Position numbers and translations under genes: made by a program
Assembly (NCBI RefSeq): GCF_003255815.1
Contig: NW_020257933.1
Location: 62,001-126,000, forward strand
Direction of reading: 5' to 3'
DNA: 64,000 nt
Origin: Theropithecus gelada
Lineage: Eukaryota; Chordata; Mammalia; Primates; Cercopithecidae
Shown here: positions 62,257-64,000 of the stretch, piece after piece
How positions within the stretch are numbered: the first letter of the stretch is position 1
Layout of the letters: every line of letters starts with the position of its first letter
Notes under the pieces: model-generated
The model's database searches: none
Told to the model about the DNA's origin: nothing
What the model saw: only the letters and a program-made list of their open reading frames with translations

Positions 62257-62534
62257 GTGATGGATTCTCACCCTGCCACCCAGGCTGGAGTGCAATAGCT
62301 CACTTTTGGCTCACTGCAACCTCCGCCTTCTGGGTTAAACGATTCTCCTGCCTCAGCCTCCCAAGTAGCTAGCATTACAGGCGCATGCCACCATGCCTGG
62401 CTAATTTTGTATTTTTAGTGGAAATGGAGTTTCACCATGTTTGCCAGGCAGGTCTCGAATTCCTAACGTCGTGATCAGCCTGGTTCAGCCTCCCAAAGTG
62501 CTGGGATTACAGGCATGAGCCACTGCACCCGGCC
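62240..62534 (-). mobile_element. Alu SINE, inverted (older)
   Basis: An inverted Alu with a T head, 'gtgatggattctcaccctgc' and end 'ccactgcacccggcc'. It is diverged, AluS/J-like. A weak TSD may be seen ('tacttttcttt' to the right of the element). Confidence 0.95.
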
Positions 62535-62714
62535 AGCTATTTACTTTTCTTTAGGCAGAAAAGTATCATGAATAATGATGTATATTCCTTACATATATGA
62601 AAACTTTCATATTGTCCAGAGGAGTTGAAATAAGATGAAATAATACACACTTCAATTTAATCTTTAGTGTTGTTCAAAGAATTTTCAATTCTAAGTCATT
62701 TTCTCTTTACATTT

Positions 62715-63165
62715 AACTTAATTTTAGATTCAGTAGGTACATGTATAGGTTTATTACATGGCTGTATTGTATAATGGTGGAGTTTAAGCTTGTACTGTAT
62801 TCATTACCCAAAGAGTGAACATAGTACCCAACAGGCAATTTTTCTTCACAGCCTTCACTCTTTGGAGCCCCCAGTGTCTATTGTCTCCATCTCTATATTC
62901 ATGTGTATCCATTGTTTAGCTCCTACTTGTAAGTGAGAGTATGCTGTGTTTTTCTTTTTCTGAGTTATTTTTCTTAGAACAATGGCCTCCAGCTTGATCC
63001 ATGTTGCTATAAAGGACATGATTTCATTCTTGTTTATGCAGTCATGAACAAAAATGAAATTGTGTGCTTTACAGCAACGTGGTTTATATACACCAAATTT
63101 GCTTTACTCAGTTAACCCCTGATAGACACTTACGTTGATTCCATGACTTTGCTATCATTTTCTTT
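62715..63165 (-). mobile_element. L1 3' end fragment, old
   Basis: The reverse complement of an L1 3' UTR and ORF2 end: 'taggtacatgtataggttta', 'ctgtattcattacccaaaga', 'cctccagcttgatccatgtt' and 'gttgattccatgactttgct'. It is diverged (L1PB/L1MA range) and 5'-truncated. Confidence 0.82.
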
Positions 63166-63912
63166 GTATTTCCTTTTTTTCACTCTGGTTCCACATGAAA
63201 TCTGAGTTAAATATGTTTTGTCATTTTAAGTTTAGTTTGCCAAGTAAGAGATAAATGTGTGCTTTTCCCTTAGGGTTAGAAAAAATAAAATATACAAAAC
63301 AGAAAATAATAAAATAAAGATATTTTTAATTTTTGTATGGCTGGTTATCTCAAGAAAAATTGACAAAAAAAACTGTCGAGTATTTTAGTATTATTATTTA
63401 CACATATATTGAAAACTATAAGGTGATTTGGGCTTATTATTGCACTGTAGGTCTATTAAACTTTCAAATTCTCCATAAAGTAATGACTCAGATAATATTT
63501 CAAGTACAGGGGTCACGACTTTAAGAGCAGCCACCCATGAAGGATTAAGAGTTTTAAAATTATTTGGACATATGGTAAAGAATGCTGGAGACTCTTTAGT
63601 ATTTCCAAATATAGTTCTTCAGTCAATATTCAAAAAGTAATTAAATTAAATTAAATTAAATTAAATTAGGCCATGCATTAAGCAGCTATAAATGTTGGAG
63701 TGGGTGACTAAAAACAATAAAAATCATACAGGATGGAGGTTTCAATAGTGGAATGTATTCAAATTGTGAGGAATCACTTAGATGAAGACCACCATGAAGT
63801 TAGGGCAGAATTTGGTTATTTCTCAAATAGTTTTATAGACCAACTTTTATTATGTGTGATAGTATTTGGAAAAAGATAGTGAGGGATCCATGGTCTACTA
63901 GGCTTTGCTATC
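63166..63912. other. Unassigned DNA with a TTAAA microsatellite
   Basis: A pentanucleotide (TTAAA/TAAAT)n run lies at about 63639-63667. The frame at 63333-63524 has no support. Confidence 0.5.
63639..63667. repeat. Pentanucleotide microsatellite
   Basis: Near-perfect repetition of 'aaatt' about six times. Confidence 0.9.
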
Positions 63913-64000
63913 CAGATGGCCCTCCATATTTGTGAGATCCACATCCACAATTAAACCAATTGAAGATTAAAAATATTAATAAAAAATACAGCAATAAAAT
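63913..64000. mobile_element. Tigger-type terminal end, cut by the window edge
   Basis: 'cagatggccctccatatttg' followed by 'gagatccacatccacaatta' and 'aaccaattgaagattaaaaa' resembles one end of a Tigger7/MER44-type element ('cagtcggccctccgtatccg'). The rest lies beyond the window. Confidence 0.55.

Noticed and set aside
62240..62534. Alu as a possible exonised element
   Set aside because: No evidence of splice-site strengthening or an adjoining exon.

Overview
The window is primate nuclear DNA, most probably from an Old World monkey. It is AT-rich and dominated by primate interspersed repeats: Alu, L1, an ERV9-type solo LTR, a THE1-type LTR, MaLR/ERVL LTRs, Tigger2, MER8, MER3-like and MIR. 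The Alu at 9.0-9.3 kb carries base changes I associate with cercopithecid (macaque/baboon-type) AluY subfamilies, which is the best species clue. There is no bacterial gene organisation, no CRISPR array, and no rRNA or tRNA gene that I could see. Most open frames in the window are chance or lie inside repeats.

Layout. 0-9 kb: MIR, a nested palindromic TG/TA/CA block abutting a MER8 transposon, two Alus and a short 5'-truncated L1 in otherwise unassigned DNA. 9-18 kb: the monkey-type Alu, an older Alu, long unassigned stretches, and the only good host-gene candidate: an exon-like block at 15475-15697 with a clean acceptor, a consensus GTAAGT donor and a 68-codon open frame with one predicted membrane segment. 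I do not recognise the protein. 18-24 kb: an old L1, a solo LTR12 (ERV9) with an array of CCAAT boxes, and an Alu. 24.7-27.55 kb: a near-complete Tigger2 DNA transposon with a decayed transposase and an internal duplication. 28.9-35.1 kb: a full-length but dead L1 on the plus strand. 35.5-42 kb: old L1 and LTR fragments, including an LTR whose end appears locally inverted. 42.1-48.5 kb: a second full-length dead L1 on the minus strand, interrupted by an AluY. The two L1s form a large inverted repeat about 7 kb apart. 48.5-53.4 kb: old L1 and MER3 pieces, an unidentified decayed antisense coding stretch next to a THE1-type LTR, and an internal L1 fragment. 53.4-64 kb: a poly-T-headed unassigned block, a MaLR LTR, three Alus, MIRs, an L1 3' end, and a Tigger-type end cut by the window edge.

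No genes here work together as a system. The window reads as a gene-poor intergenic region or a large intron that has recorded many rounds of transposition. The points most worth checking are the unrecognised exon at 15.5 kb, the decayed antisense frames at 50.4-50.9 kb, the unexplained 78-bp direct repeat pair (55.4 and 60.6 kb), the apparent micro-inversion at 40.02 kb, and the perfect 24-bp stem with a nested palindrome at 1.9-2.0 kb.

Repeat family names are from memory of consensus sequences, not from a database search. Edges are approximate unless target-site duplications (TSDs) are given.
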